A stretch of DNA of 39,617 nt from Patescibacteria group bacterium (GCA_023484045.1 JAMDAA010000013.1:1-39617), one strand, 5' to 3'. Counted from the first letter of the stretch, positions 1 through 8,725 are shown. Numbers and translations: made by a program. Notes: a model not told the origin generated them from the sequence alone.

Positions 1-333
1 ACGATCTACAAAACTTTACTTTAATCAGTTTTCAAGTTCAAATCGCAAAGCGCAAATTTCAAAACTACAACTTAAATCTTAAAATTTTTTTAATCGATTT
101 TAATTTTGAGGTGTAATTTTGAGTTTTGATTTTTGACTTTTGAGATTCTCTTAAATCTCCACTCACCGTATGGGGGATTACCCCTTCTTTCGAAAAGCTA
201 TACCCCACTCGAAGGTAGATTTGTACGCGTTACTCACCCGTCTGCCACTGCTTCCTTGCGGAAACCGTTCGACTTGCATGCTTAAGGCACGCCGCCAGCG
301 TTCATCCTGAACCAGGATCAAATTCTCAAAAAA
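1..333 (-). rRNA. 16S rRNA gene, 5' part, truncated by window edge
   Basis: Read on the minus strand, the sequence from about 327 downward gives GAATTTGATCCTGGTTCAGG, then GAACGCTGGCGGCGTGC, GCATGCAAGTCGAACGG and GACGGGTGAGTAACGCG, the conserved start of bacterial 16S. E. coli position 8 aligns to 326, so the mature 5' end should be near 333. The 27F site has changes (AGAATTTGAT, TGGTTCAG). After TAATCCCCCATACGG and a small hairpin near 145-170 the sequence becomes a T-rich repeat (about 1-150) with no match to the conserved sequence expected after helix 10. I read this as an insertion in the V2 region that runs off the left edge. Confidence 0.93.
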
Positions 334-354
334 AATTGACTCAGTCAATTTTTT
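330..354. repeat. Perfect 25-nt palindrome at the 16S 5' end
   Basis: Two 12-bp arms (AAAAAATTGACT and its complement) surround a single central C. The element straddles the expected mature 16S 5' end, so in the transcript it would be a hairpin next to the processing site. A role in rRNA processing is an inference. Confidence 0.6.
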
Positions 355-693
355 GAAGTCCGCCAAAGATCGCTCCTTGAGCCGCAGTTCGAATGAACTA
401 AGGCGAAAGGGAAGATCGGGCGGGCAAAAAAATTAACCTTGTCTTGTTCCTACCACTTTCTGATTACCAGGTTAGATAATTAGAAAGTTCTATTAAAATA
501 AACTTTCAAAGAGCTCTTCAGCTACTTCGTAGCTTCAGAGTAAACTTTCTTTTTTAAAAAAGCTTACTCCAACCTACCAAGTATTAGCTTGCCCTGAGGA
601 GCGAAGCGACGAAGTGACAAAAAATCCCGCCAAAGGCGGGCTCTAAATCCCAGTCTGCTTTGCAGACCCTTGGCAAGAAAAACTCACATACCA
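334..693 (-). other. 16S rRNA leader, hairpin-rich, no protein gene
   Basis: This is the roughly 360-nt transcribed leader between the rRNA promoter and 16S. It contains no credible ORF. It holds three 15-nt perfect hairpins with 6-bp arms and 3-nt loops: AGCTAC-TTC-GTAGCT (520-534), CCCGCC-AAA-GGCGGG (626-640) and GTCTGC-TTT-GCAGAC (653-667). It also has a CTGAGGAGCGAAGCGACGAA element near 594-613 that recurs, slightly changed, at about 20328. Confidence 0.6.
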
Positions 694-699
694 AGATAC

Positions 700-727
700 A
701 TTATAGTTTAATTTGTGGATTTGTCAA
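700..727 (-). promoter_or_regulatory. rRNA operon promoter (TTGACA-16-TATAAT)
   Basis: On the minus strand a perfect -35 TTGACA (722-727) is followed after 16 nt by a perfect -10 TATAAT (700-705). Transcription would start near 693 and read into 16S. The -35 box overlaps the stop codon of the upstream SPOUT gene. Confidence 0.85.
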
Positions 728-1251
728 GGTTTTTTCATTACCTCATATAGTACAATCCCAAGACACACCATCACATTAAGCGAAACATTCACTCCCCACA
801 TCGGAAGCTCTACTATTTGGTCTGCAATTTCGAGAACCTCTTTTGAAACACCACTTGTTTCATTCCCGACAACTAGCGCAATCGGAAAGCGATAATCAAC
901 TTTATCGTAAGGCATGCTATTTGAGTTTTGTTCTATTGCTACCACATTTAAATTCTGAATTTTGAACTTTAAATTCTGAATTGCAGAAATCGCAGTTTCT
1001 GCGTATTCCCATTGGACCCATTCTGTTGTGTTAATCGACGCCTTTTTGATTCGAGTATTCGGCGGAGTCTCTGTCTGTCCACATAAAATTACTTTTTTCG
1101 CCGCGACCGCATCGGCTAATCGAAAAATAGCACCAACATTATAAGTATCTAAAACATTATCTAAAATAATATAAATTTCGTTTTTCTTAATTTTTTCGAT
1201 GTCTTCAATTTTTGGCAAAGTCGTCCTAAGTTCAAAAGCACGCAATTTCAT
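724..1251 (-). CDS. TrmH/SpoU-family (SPOUT) RNA methyltransferase
   Basis: This 175-aa protein is a 2'-O-ribose RNA methyltransferase of the SPOUT trefoil-knot type, using SAM. The three family motifs are visible: NVGAIFRLADA (about 38-48), ALVVGNETSGVS (about 125-136) and ELPMWGVNVSLNV (about 148-160). It is a short catalytic-domain form without an N-terminal substrate-binding domain. The target (tRNA or rRNA) cannot be told from sequence. Residues about 92-103 (IQNLKFKIQNLN) are encoded by a copy of the dispersed TTTGAATT-type repeat. It lies just upstream of the 16S promoter in the same direction, which fits an rRNA/tRNA modification role without proving it. Confidence 0.88.
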   Translation of the reverse strand: MKLRAFELRTTLPKIEDIEKIKKNEIYIILDNVLDTYNVGAIFRLADAVAAKKVILCGQTETPPNTRIKKASINTTEWVQWEYAETAISAIQNLKFKIQNLNVVAIEQNSNSMPYDKVDYRFPIALVVGNETSGVSKEVLEIADQIVELPMWGVNVSLNVMVCLGIVLYEVMKKP

Positions 1252-1356
1252 ATATCGATTTTACTAAAATGAACAAACTTTAACAAACTGTATCTATTAG
1301 AAATTTGACATTTGAGATTGATTTGTTTATTTGAAATTTGTAGTATTTGCTTATTC

Positions 1357-2340
1357 TCAAGGACTTGAGGTAGGTGTTGGGGTTCCTGTGGCTTGCGGAG
1401 TCGGGATTTCTTCTCCGTCGAGAATCGCTTGTGTTTTTCCAAATTCATCCGCCGCTTGCGAAGCCGCTTTTAGAGCTTCTTTCGCTTGATCAAGCGCGCT
1501 CGTTTGGGCTCCTAAAAGCTTTGTCTGTTTTTCTTTTTCTTGATTTAATAATTGTTCTTGAGTTTTGACTAATGCCTCATTTTTTTGCTGAATTGTTTTA
1601 TTTAAAGCCTCTTCGCGCCTTGCCAGCATTTGTTTAGATGCTTCAAGCGCCTGATTGTTTAGTTCGTCGATTTGTTCCTGAAGCAATTCCACTGAATCGA
1701 TCGTTTCGCGGACACCCGATTTGATTCTTCTTGCTAAATCGTATCTAATTTCGTTGTCTAAATCGGCAAGTGCTAACGAATCTTCTCCTTTAATTTTTGA
1801 TGCAAGGAGTGATTCCTGAACGCTTTCTATCCTTGCCTTTAATTCTCCTGTTGTTTGTGATTGCAATTGATCGAGTACCTCCTGTTTTTCTTTAATACTG
1901 TCGTTTATTGTTTTTGCCAGTTTAGAAACGTTTTTTCCGCGCATCTGTGCCTGATTTACTTCATTGACTGCCATTTCCAAATTATTTTTTACTCCGTCGA
2001 GCGTTAACTCGACACCTTGTTTATTATTTCTCGCTAACATAAATCTAAGTTCTGCAAAACGCTCTCCTGCGATCTCTTTATAGATCTGTGCTTTTGTCTC
2101 GGGCGTAATCGCTGTATAAATCCGAGCCTCTTGTTTTAGTTCATCGAGGAAAAAAAGCGGGCTATCGGGAAGGATAAGGCCGGGTCCTTCGACAGTCGGT
2201 GGAATCGAGAGTTGCTGTGAAGTCGTCGCGACACCTAAAATTTTTGCGTGACGGTTTGCGAAAACACGAGGTGTAAAAACCGTGGTAAAAACGAGAAATA
2301 AGATGAAGAAAAAAACAAGAACCCAAGAATTTTTTCTCAC
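1357..2340 (-). CDS. Secreted coiled-coil protein, DUF5667-like
   Basis: The GTG start at 2340 is preferred. An upstream TTG at 2376 is itself the TTGACA -35 box (2371-2376), and a CACAAT -10 (2347-2352) ends 6 nt before the GTG. The product is about 327 aa: signal peptide (WVLVFFFILFLVFTTVF), then a DUF5667-like segment (GLILPDSPLFFLDELKQEA, ITPETKAQIYKEIAGERFAEL), a long Gln/Glu-rich coiled coil, and a Thr/Pro-rich tail (TPTPQATGTPTPTSSP). It is probably exported and may interact with the envelope. Function unknown. Confidence 0.75.
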   Translation of the reverse strand: MRKNSWVLVFFFILFLVFTTVFTPRVFANRHAKILGVATTSQQLSIPPTVEGPGLILPDSPLFFLDELKQEARIYTAITPETKAQIYKEIAGERFAELRFMLARNNKQGVELTLDGVKNNLEMAVNEVNQAQMRGKNVSKLAKTINDSIKEKQEVLDQLQSQTTGELKARIESVQESLLASKIKGEDSLALADLDNEIRYDLARRIKSGVRETIDSVELLQEQIDELNNQALEASKQMLARREEALNKTIQQKNEALVKTQEQLLNQEKEKQTKLLGAQTSALDQAKEALKAASQAADEFGKTQAILDGEEIPTPQATGTPTPTSSP

Positions 2341-2391
2341 AACTATATTGTGTCTTAATTTTACCAAAAATGTCAAGCCCTTTTGAGAAAC

Positions 2392-2422
2392 TTGACATAC
2401 CCTGATTTAATTAGTCTATAAT
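2392..2422 (+). promoter_or_regulatory. Promoter TTGACA-19-TATAAT
   Basis: TTGACA at 2392-2397 and TATAAT at 2417-2422 are both perfect hexamers, but the spacer is 19 nt. The predicted start near 2430 coincides with the ATG of a 16-codon upstream ORF. Confidence 0.7.
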
Positions 2423-2429
2423 AAATTTT

Positions 2430-2480
2430 ATGACTCATTCGACTAGCGCTCAGAGTCATGGTGAGGTCCCCAAACCATGA
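2430..2480 (+). CDS. Possible leaderless 16-aa upstream ORF
   Basis: An ATG lies 7 nt after the -10 box and opens a frame encoding MTHSTSAQSHGEVPKP. It ends in a TGA that overlaps the ATG of the next gene (ATGA at 2477-2480). The ORF is made mostly of a degenerate copy of the TTCGAC...GCTCAG repeat, with ATGACTC/GAGTCAT inverted ends (2430-2459). It could couple translation to the downstream gene. No protein function is claimed. Confidence 0.4.
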   Translation: MTHSTSAQSHGEVPKP

Positions 2481-2920
2481 CAGCAACAGGCCACGCGATA
2501 ATCGGATCTGTTATTGCAGCAAAAATCGGAAATCCGGAACTTGCAGTCCCCATAGCATTTGCCTCGCATATCTTAGCAGACTTAACTCCACACTGGGATT
2601 TAGGAACAAACGGAAACGCAAAAAAAGATAAAAATATATTAATTAAAACTTTTATTGATATTACGATCGGTTTTATTTCAGCTTATATCTTACTCGCTCT
2701 ACTTTTTCCAAACACCGATCTTTACTACGCATTTTTTATTATCATAACGAGCCAGCTTTTGGACTGGATTACTATGCCCTATTTATATTTTTATGTACCT
2801 CCTTTTACCTGGTTTTATAAATTTCAGAAAAAGTTTCATTGGCAGATGGAAAAACCGTGGGGAATTATTATACAGGCTTTAATCCTCTTTTTAATAGTCG
2901 TCCTCGCAAAAATTTATTAA
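2477..2920 (+). CDS. Small membrane protein, YdjM/DUF457-like
   Basis: This 147-aa protein begins MTATGHAIIGSVIAAK, followed by SHILADLTPHWD. The pattern resembles the His/Asp motifs of membrane-bound putative metal-dependent hydrolases (YdjM/DUF457 type). There are about three hydrophobic segments (residues about 60-78, 85-100 and 130-147). The start is set by the ATGA overlap with the upstream mini-ORF. The family assignment rests on motif resemblance alone. Confidence 0.6.
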   Translation: MTATGHAIIGSVIAAKIGNPELAVPIAFASHILADLTPHWDLGTNGNAKKDKNILIKTFIDITIGFISAYILLALLFPNTDLYYAFFIIITSQLLDWITMPYLYFYVPPFTWFYKFQKKFHWQMEKPWGIIIQALILFLIVVLAKIY

Positions 2921-2957
2921 TTTGACACACGCTCCGATTTAATGAAATACTTAATTC

Positions 2958-3986
2958 ATGGAAGAAAAAATCGAAGAGGAAATTTCTGATGTCGCGAGTC
3001 AAACCGAAATAAAACCCGAAGAAGTTGAAAAAAGTTTAAAATCGATAAAATCCCCCCGAAGGTTTCCGATCCCGCTAAAAATATTATTTCCGGTTTTACT
3101 TGTTATAATCATAATTATTCTGGTCGTTATATTTAATCCTTTTAAAAAACTCGGGACGATATCGAATAAACCGACTCCGACACCAACAAAGATTTTACCG
3201 ACTCCGACACCAACACCGAGTTATAATTCCTGGAAAACTTATAAAAACGAAAAATACGGTTTTGAATTTAAATATCCGCCAAAAGGCGCAGTCCATGGAG
3301 AGAGTGAGGACATAGAAGGAGAATGCGGAAATGCGATCAAAGAAACAGGCAGTGAAATAACTATTGATAATTTTTACACGATTCAGGTTTTTGATTGGAC
3401 GGGAACAATCGACGATTATCTTTTGAAGAAAGGCGCTAAAGATAAATACGAATTTTCAGAAATTAAAAATTCCAACGCCGACGAGGCTGTAAAAGTCGGA
3501 GATATAAAAGCGGGAAAAGAAATCGTTTCGGTCGGCTACCCACCGCTTATGTATATTCCTGCTATCTATAAATATAATGATAAATTATTTGTAATAACGC
3601 AGGTCCAAACTCCAAAGAATATCGGCGGCTGCTTGCATCCGTCACTCGTCGATGTCGCGAAATACCAGGATTTGAAAAACGAAAAATGGGACGTCACAAA
3701 AACGTTTAAATTCTTAAAGAAAAATAATATCGAAAATTGTATTGATAAAAATACAAGCGTAAAAATGGATTTTTCTGCCGCTGAAAAAATCGCAAGTGCG
3801 AGCTGCAGTTTGGACGGAACTTTAAAACAAACTCATATGTGCAACGAAAATACTGGGACTTTGTGGATAGATCTAACACCTAATCAGCCGAAAAGCGGAT
3901 GCAATCCGGCATGTGTTATCGATGTGAATACTAAAAAGGCTGAGGTTAATTGGAGATGTACCGGCTTAATCGAGCCGACAAAATAA
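2958..3986 (+). CDS. TM-anchored surface protein with PsbP-like domain (paralogue 1)
   Basis: This 342-aa protein has an acidic cytoplasmic N-terminus, one TM helix (IPLKILFPVLLVIIIIILVV), a TPTPTK-type linker, and an extracellular domain starting at WKTYKNEKYGFEFKYPP, the typical entry of PsbP/DUF1795-like domains. The C-terminal Cys-rich module (ASCSLDGTLKQ, GCNPACVIDVNTKKAEVNWRC) could form disulfides. TTGACA (2922-2927) and AATACT (2946-2951) end 6 nt before the ATG, suggesting a leaderless message. The next two genes share the same design. Function unknown. Confidence 0.7.
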   Translation: MEEKIEEEISDVASQTEIKPEEVEKSLKSIKSPRRFPIPLKILFPVLLVIIIIILVVIFNPFKKLGTISNKPTPTPTKILPTPTPTPSYNSWKTYKNEKYGFEFKYPPKGAVHGESEDIEGECGNAIKETGSEITIDNFYTIQVFDWTGTIDDYLLKKGAKDKYEFSEIKNSNADEAVKVGDIKAGKEIVSVGYPPLMYIPAIYKYNDKLFVITQVQTPKNIGGCLHPSLVDVAKYQDLKNEKWDVTKTFKFLKKNNIENCIDKNTSVKMDFSAAEKIASASCSLDGTLKQTHMCNENTGTLWIDLTPNQPKSGCNPACVIDVNTKKAEVNWRCTGLIEPTK

Positions 3987-5293
3987 TGGAAAGTTCTATT
4001 AATAACAACGTTTCTATACCCACTTCTCAAACAGGAGCTCCCGCTCCACCAAATACTACTATTCCAGAAAATAAAATTGGCAAAATCATAATTGTTATTC
4101 TCTTTTATATTTTTTTAGCTCCGATCGGTTTAATTTTAATGTGGCTATGGATGAAAATTTGGCCTAGATGGTTAAAAATAATATTAAGTATCTTTGCAGT
4201 CATTCCAATAATCGGAATTACAGGAGCAATTCTTCTAGCTTCCCAAAATCCATATAAACAGCTCGGGAAGGTAAAAGCAAAAATAACTCCAACCCAAACA
4301 GTTTCTCCAACCCCAACTGTCGATCCAACCGCTAACTGGAAAACATATACAAATTCGAAATTTAGATTTAGTTTTAAATATCCTCCCGATATTAAAATCT
4401 CATCCACTAGTGGTGAGTTTGAAAATGGACTTAATCTTGAGTTTGGGAAAGAAAATTCTGGAATGCCAATATTGACCGTGTGGCTTACTACCGGAGATTA
4501 TGTTAAGGGCCGACAAAACGATCTTAATACAATATTATCAACTAACAAATTAGATGACTATAATTATCAAATCTCAGCTAAAAAAATCGACGGAAAAAAT
4601 CTATATGTTTACACTCAAGAATTCGATTCTTCCTCTAATAAATTTGCTCCCCCTGGCGGACCACTCTATCGCGTTGGAGCATTAGGAACGATCAACAATA
4701 TTTTTTTTGATATTTTTTATAATTCTAATAAGGAAACATCAAAACAAGATCAACAGATTTTTGATCAGATCCTTTCCACTTTTAAATTCCTAGACCAAAA
4801 CCAAACAATAGACAGTTCCAGTTGGGCACTTATACTTACAAATAAAACATATGGCTATTCTGTAAAGATTCCAAATGGATGGAGCTACAAAGAGAACGAC
4901 AGCGGAGATCTTTCAATTATTCCTCCAGGAGCAGATTTGTTTCCCCCAACTCAGAAAAGTACTCCAGGAGAGGGACAACCTTCACCTGCAATCAATATAT
5001 CCATTATAGGCAAACCATTTAATCAGCCCGACATCCAGACAAAAAGCGCAATGAGTAAGTATGGGCTAATAGCAGATGGAGTTACTGGACAATATTATTT
5101 TGTTGCTGCGGCACCAATGACCTGGACAAACTTTGATTTACCTTTTAATAACGGAAATAAAACTTTAAGATTTAGTTTTCCAAATCCATTTCAGGACTTT
5201 GAAACATTTAATCCTAAACATGAACCCAATATGGCAAAATTTGATGAAGAAACTTTTAAACAAATAATTTCGACTTTTAAATTTACAAATTAA
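3986..5293 (+). CDS. TM-anchored surface protein with two PsbP-like domains (paralogue 2)
   Basis: The chosen ATG (3986) overlaps the last base of the upstream TAA, which implies coupled translation. An in-frame start 36 nt upstream would overlap that gene. The 435-aa product has hydrophobic segments near residues 30-75, a PTQTVSPTPT linker, and two repeats of one domain entry: WKTYTNSKFRFSFKYPPD and WALILTNKTYGYSVKIPNG. The tail ISTFKFTN matches the domain ending of its neighbours (LSTFKFLD, LSTFKFTD). It is probably surface exposed. Ligand unknown. Confidence 0.68.
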   Translation: MESSINNNVSIPTSQTGAPAPPNTTIPENKIGKIIIVILFYIFLAPIGLILMWLWMKIWPRWLKIILSIFAVIPIIGITGAILLASQNPYKQLGKVKAKITPTQTVSPTPTVDPTANWKTYTNSKFRFSFKYPPDIKISSTSGEFENGLNLEFGKENSGMPILTVWLTTGDYVKGRQNDLNTILSTNKLDDYNYQISAKKIDGKNLYVYTQEFDSSSNKFAPPGGPLYRVGALGTINNIFFDIFYNSNKETSKQDQQIFDQILSTFKFLDQNQTIDSSSWALILTNKTYGYSVKIPNGWSYKENDSGDLSIIPPGADLFPPTQKSTPGEGQPSPAINISIIGKPFNQPDIQTKSAMSKYGLIADGVTGQYYFVAAAPMTWTNFDLPFNNGNKTLRFSFPNPFQDFETFNPKHEPNMAKFDEETFKQIISTFKFTN

Positions 5294-5294
5294 T

Positions 5295-6176
5295 ATGGAT
5301 AATAATGTCCAAAATACAAATCAGTCAAAATTAGCTCAACAATCGGAAACTGAAATAAAGACTAAAAAGAATAATACTCTTAAATTTATTATTATTTTTG
5401 CCGGAATTTCTTTTCTAGTCGCCTTTTTAGTTGGTGGTTTTGTTTTAGGAACTTATGGAACAAAAAATAATGCATCAAAAATAACTCCAACCCCAGTTGC
5501 AAAAATCTCCCCAACTCCCGACACGACCGCCAATTGGAAAACATATATAAATAAAGATTGGAATTTTTCTTTTAAATATCCATATCGCGATGAAATAAAT
5601 CTCTCCTCAGATGGGACAGTAGATGTTGATTTGAAAAATGAGGTAGGAAAATGCTTGGGAGGAACAAATATAGATACATTTATGATTGGCGCTGATAGAT
5701 TCTCGTCTGTACAAGAGTTTAAAAATACTAGATTTAGTCCCAATTATCCCTTCAAAGAAATAAACTTTAAGGGAGAGAAAGCTACTCGGCTTTACTATCC
5801 AGGAATTGATCAAACAGGGGGTCCACAAGTAATACTATTTGTTATGCATAATGGTAAAGGCTACGAAATAATCTACAGATTCTGTGCAAAACCAGGCACG
5901 ATACTAAATGAGTCTGAGATTACCAATATAAATCCCGATATCCTCTCCACCTTTAAATTCACTGATCGCAGTCCTTCTCCAACATGTATTCCACGGCCGG
6001 CGTGTCTTGATGCAACACATCGTTGTTTGATCCCCGAAACAGCGGACATGTGCCCGAAAGCGACACCAATTCAAACTAGCGTTGTTTGTACGATGGATGC
6101 AAAACAATGTCCGGATGGATCGTATGTTTCGAGAGATTCTTCGAATAATTGCGAATTTAAAGAATGCCCCAAATAG
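5295..6176 (+). CDS. TM-anchored surface protein with Cys-rich tail (paralogue 3)
   Basis: This 293-aa protein follows the previous stop by one base. It has a TM helix (LKFIIIFAGISFLVAFLVGG), a TPTPVAKISPTPD linker, a PsbP-like domain (WKTYINKDWNFSFKYPY to ILSTFKFTD), then two Cys-rich modules ending in DAKQCPDGSYVSRDSSNNCE. Such short Cys modules occur on exported CPR proteins and probably form disulfides. With the two upstream genes it forms a tandem paralogue cluster that looks like one operon. Confidence 0.68.
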   Translation: MDNNVQNTNQSKLAQQSETEIKTKKNNTLKFIIIFAGISFLVAFLVGGFVLGTYGTKNNASKITPTPVAKISPTPDTTANWKTYINKDWNFSFKYPYRDEINLSSDGTVDVDLKNEVGKCLGGTNIDTFMIGADRFSSVQEFKNTRFSPNYPFKEINFKGEKATRLYYPGIDQTGGPQVILFVMHNGKGYEIIYRFCAKPGTILNESEITNINPDILSTFKFTDRSPSPTCIPRPACLDATHRCLIPETADMCPKATPIQTSVVCTMDAKQCPDGSYVSRDSSNNCEFKECPK

Positions 6177-6229
6177 TTATATTTTGAACTATTGAAATTG
6201 GCTCAAAAAAGATATATCGTAATTAAACT

Positions 6230-6547
6230 ATGTTAACAAAAACCGATCTTTCGGAAATTAAGAAAATAATAAGAACTGAGATACGCAAACAACTTAAGAT
6301 CGAAAAGAGAAAAATAAGAAAGGAGTTTAAATCCGAACTCAAACTTTTGGAAAAAAAATTAACTACGGAAATAGAGAAAATTGAAAAAAGGGTAGAAAAA
6401 ATTAATGGATCTTTGAATAGAAGTGAAAACAAAATTTTAGAATTTAAGAAATACGTTTTGGGAATTATGTCTTTCTTTGAAAAGAATTCTACAACTCTTA
6501 AAAAAAGAATAAAAGTAAATCAAGAACACCTTGAAGTAGTAAATTAA
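6230..6547 (+). CDS. Short charged coiled-coil protein
   Basis: This 105-aa, Lys/Glu-rich protein is almost entirely predicted helix and coiled coil (residues about 5-65, 75-105), with a short hydrophobic patch YVLGIMSFF. There is no signal peptide and no recognised family. It converges with topA, overlapping by 4 nt at the stop codons. Confidence 0.5.
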   Translation: MLTKTDLSEIKKIIRTEIRKQLKIEKRKIRKEFKSELKLLEKKLTTEIEKIEKRVEKINGSLNRSENKILEFKKYVLGIMSFFEKNSTTLKKRIKVNQEHLEVVN

Positions 6548-8643
6548 TTTTGAGATTTGCTCTTTGGATTTGAATTTTGAATTTTGAGATTTGATTTTCC
6601 GCTGAGGTCTTCTAGTTTCCAAGTCGCAAAATCGCAATTCGGATAATTTGAACAACCGTAAAAAATTCTGCCTTTTCGGGTTTTTCTGACTATTACATTT
6701 CCCCCGTCTTTTGGGCATTTAAAACCAGTTTCCTGAATAAATGGTTTTGTAAAATTACATTCCGGAAATTTAGAACACGACAAAAATTTTCCGAATCTTC
6801 CGATTCTAACGACTAAAGGCGCACTACACTTTTCGCATTTTTCATCCGTTTTTTCGACTTCTATTTTTACTCTTTTTGCGTCTTTAACTTTTTCGAGTTT
6901 TTTCTCAAACGGCTTATAAAATTCTTTCATCATCGGTTCCCAATCCCTTCTGCCGTCTGCGATTTCGTCCAATTCGTCTTCCATAAGTGCTGTAAACGGA
7001 ATGTCATCGATGTCAGAAAAATTATCGACCAAAAATTCGTTGACAGCGTTTCCAACAGTTGTCGGGATAAATCTTCCTTCCTCTCTTTCGATATATCGTC
7101 TTGATTCGATCGTTGAAACAATCGACGCATAAGTCGACGGCCGCCCGATCCCTTTTTCCTCTAAAGTTTTAATGAGCGAGGCGTCGTTATACCTTGGTGG
7201 CGGAGGCGTTTCGTGAAATTCTTTGTCAGTATCTATAAGTTTTAATTTTTCCTGAGCTTTAAATTCCGGGAGTTTTGTGTCAGAAAGTGCTTGTGGATTA
7301 ACTTTTAAAAAACCTTCGAAGACTAAAACCGATCCGCTTGCTTTTAATTTATAAGTATCTTCTGAACCGGTCGTATCGACCAAGACGGCCGTCGACTCGG
7401 TTATTGCATCCGCCATTTGCGAAGCAACCGCGCGCTGCCAAATAATTTCATACAACTTACCGAATATTCGTCCCAGATCTTTTGTAACAGCAGCCGTTGT
7501 TGATGCAACTTTTGTTGGACGGATCGCTTCGTGCGCTTCCTGTGCTAATTTTTGTTTTGCAGTATAAACCCTTGGGCTTTCGGGCAAATATTTTTCGCCA
7601 TACTCACTTTTAACAAAATTTATAATCGATTTTTGCGCGGACGTTGCCATTACAACCGAGTCGGTTCTGTGATAAGTAATGTATCCCTCTTCATATAATT
7701 TTTGCGCCAAGCTCATCGTTTTTCGTCCGTTTAAACCCAATCTTCGAGATGCGTCTTGCTGTAGCGTTGATGTTGTGTACGGCGCTTGCGGCGATCTTTT
7801 CATTTCCTTTTGAACGACTTCCGAAACGACAAATTGATCTTTTTTTAAATCATCGACAATTTTTTTTGCCTGAGTTTCCTTTCCGAGAATTGTCTTTGTT
7901 ACCGTATATTCTCCGTCGTATAAATTAAACGTTTTTTGTAATTCGATCTTATCTCCGTTGATTTCAACAAGATCGAAACTCGTTCCTTCTTGTTTTGAGT
8001 TTTGAGTTTTGCCGCCTCTGGCGAGCCTCGCCTTTGGCGGGAGTTTTGAGTTTACCAGAACCGTAGCGATGGTATAGTATTCTTCTTTTTTAAATTTTTC
8101 GATTTCTTTTTCGCGCTCAACGATTAATCTTAGCGCGACCGATTGAACCCGCCCGGCAGATAATCCCCTTCTTACTTTTCTCCACAAAAGCGGCGAAAGT
8201 TTATAACCAACCAGTCTGTCGAGAACTCTCCTCGCAGTCTGGGCATCGACTAAATGACCATCTATTTTGCGCGGATTGTTAAGCGCTTCTTCGACTGCTT
8301 CTTTTGTGATTTCGTGAAAAACTATTCTTTTAATATTATCTTTTTTAGACTTAATTAAATCTTTAACATGCGCGGCGATCGCTTCTCCTTCACGGTCCGG
8401 ATCTGTCGCGAGAATTATCAAATCCGCTTTTTTTGCGATCGTTTGGAGCTCTTGAACAATATCGCTTTTGTCGGGAATTAATTCATATAAAGGTTTAAAG
8501 TTATGATCCACGTCTACCCCTAACACACTTTTTGGCAGATCTAAAACATGTCCCATCGAAGCTTTTATCTGATAACCATTGCCCAAAAATTTTCCGATCG
8601 TCTTTGCTTTTGTCGGAGATTCAACGATAACTAAATTATTCAT
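6544..8643 (-). CDS. topA: DNA topoisomerase I (type IA)
   Basis: Relaxes negatively supercoiled DNA through a 5'-phosphotyrosine intermediate. The 699-aa protein has the Toprim start (VIVESPTKAKTIGKFL), the metal site DPDREGEAIAAH (81-92), RRGLSAGRVQSVALR, and the active-site segment YITYHRTDS with catalytic Tyr324. Two C-terminal zinc ribbons follow (CEKCSAPL...CSKFPEC and CPKDGG...CSNYPNC). Residues about 198-219 (LPPKARLARGGKTQNSKQEG) look like an in-frame insertion made of a T-rich repeat flanking a GCC-TCT-GGC/CGCC-TTT-GGCG palindrome. The last 17 residues (NLKIQNSNPKSKSQN) are also repeat-derived. Last gene of the mreB-to-topA run. Confidence 0.96.
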   Translation of the reverse strand: MNNLVIVESPTKAKTIGKFLGNGYQIKASMGHVLDLPKSVLGVDVDHNFKPLYELIPDKSDIVQELQTIAKKADLIILATDPDREGEAIAAHVKDLIKSKKDNIKRIVFHEITKEAVEEALNNPRKIDGHLVDAQTARRVLDRLVGYKLSPLLWRKVRRGLSAGRVQSVALRLIVEREKEIEKFKKEEYYTIATVLVNSKLPPKARLARGGKTQNSKQEGTSFDLVEINGDKIELQKTFNLYDGEYTVTKTILGKETQAKKIVDDLKKDQFVVSEVVQKEMKRSPQAPYTTSTLQQDASRRLGLNGRKTMSLAQKLYEEGYITYHRTDSVVMATSAQKSIINFVKSEYGEKYLPESPRVYTAKQKLAQEAHEAIRPTKVASTTAAVTKDLGRIFGKLYEIIWQRAVASQMADAITESTAVLVDTTGSEDTYKLKASGSVLVFEGFLKVNPQALSDTKLPEFKAQEKLKLIDTDKEFHETPPPPRYNDASLIKTLEEKGIGRPSTYASIVSTIESRRYIEREEGRFIPTTVGNAVNEFLVDNFSDIDDIPFTALMEDELDEIADGRRDWEPMMKEFYKPFEKKLEKVKDAKRVKIEVEKTDEKCEKCSAPLVVRIGRFGKFLSCSKFPECNFTKPFIQETGFKCPKDGGNVIVRKTRKGRIFYGCSNYPNCDFATWKLEDLSGKSNLKIQNSNPKSKSQN

Positions 8644-8725
8644 ACTATTTATCTAGTTTAATGTAATTCGCATAATGTTTGTCAATAAGGAAAAACAATT
8701 ATATCATCGCTGTCAAGTCATAAAC

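Noticed and set aside
2341-2376. An upstream in-frame TTG start for the secreted coiled-coil protein
   Set aside because: The TTG is the first part of a TTGACA -35 box, and the signal peptide begins properly at the GTG at 2340.
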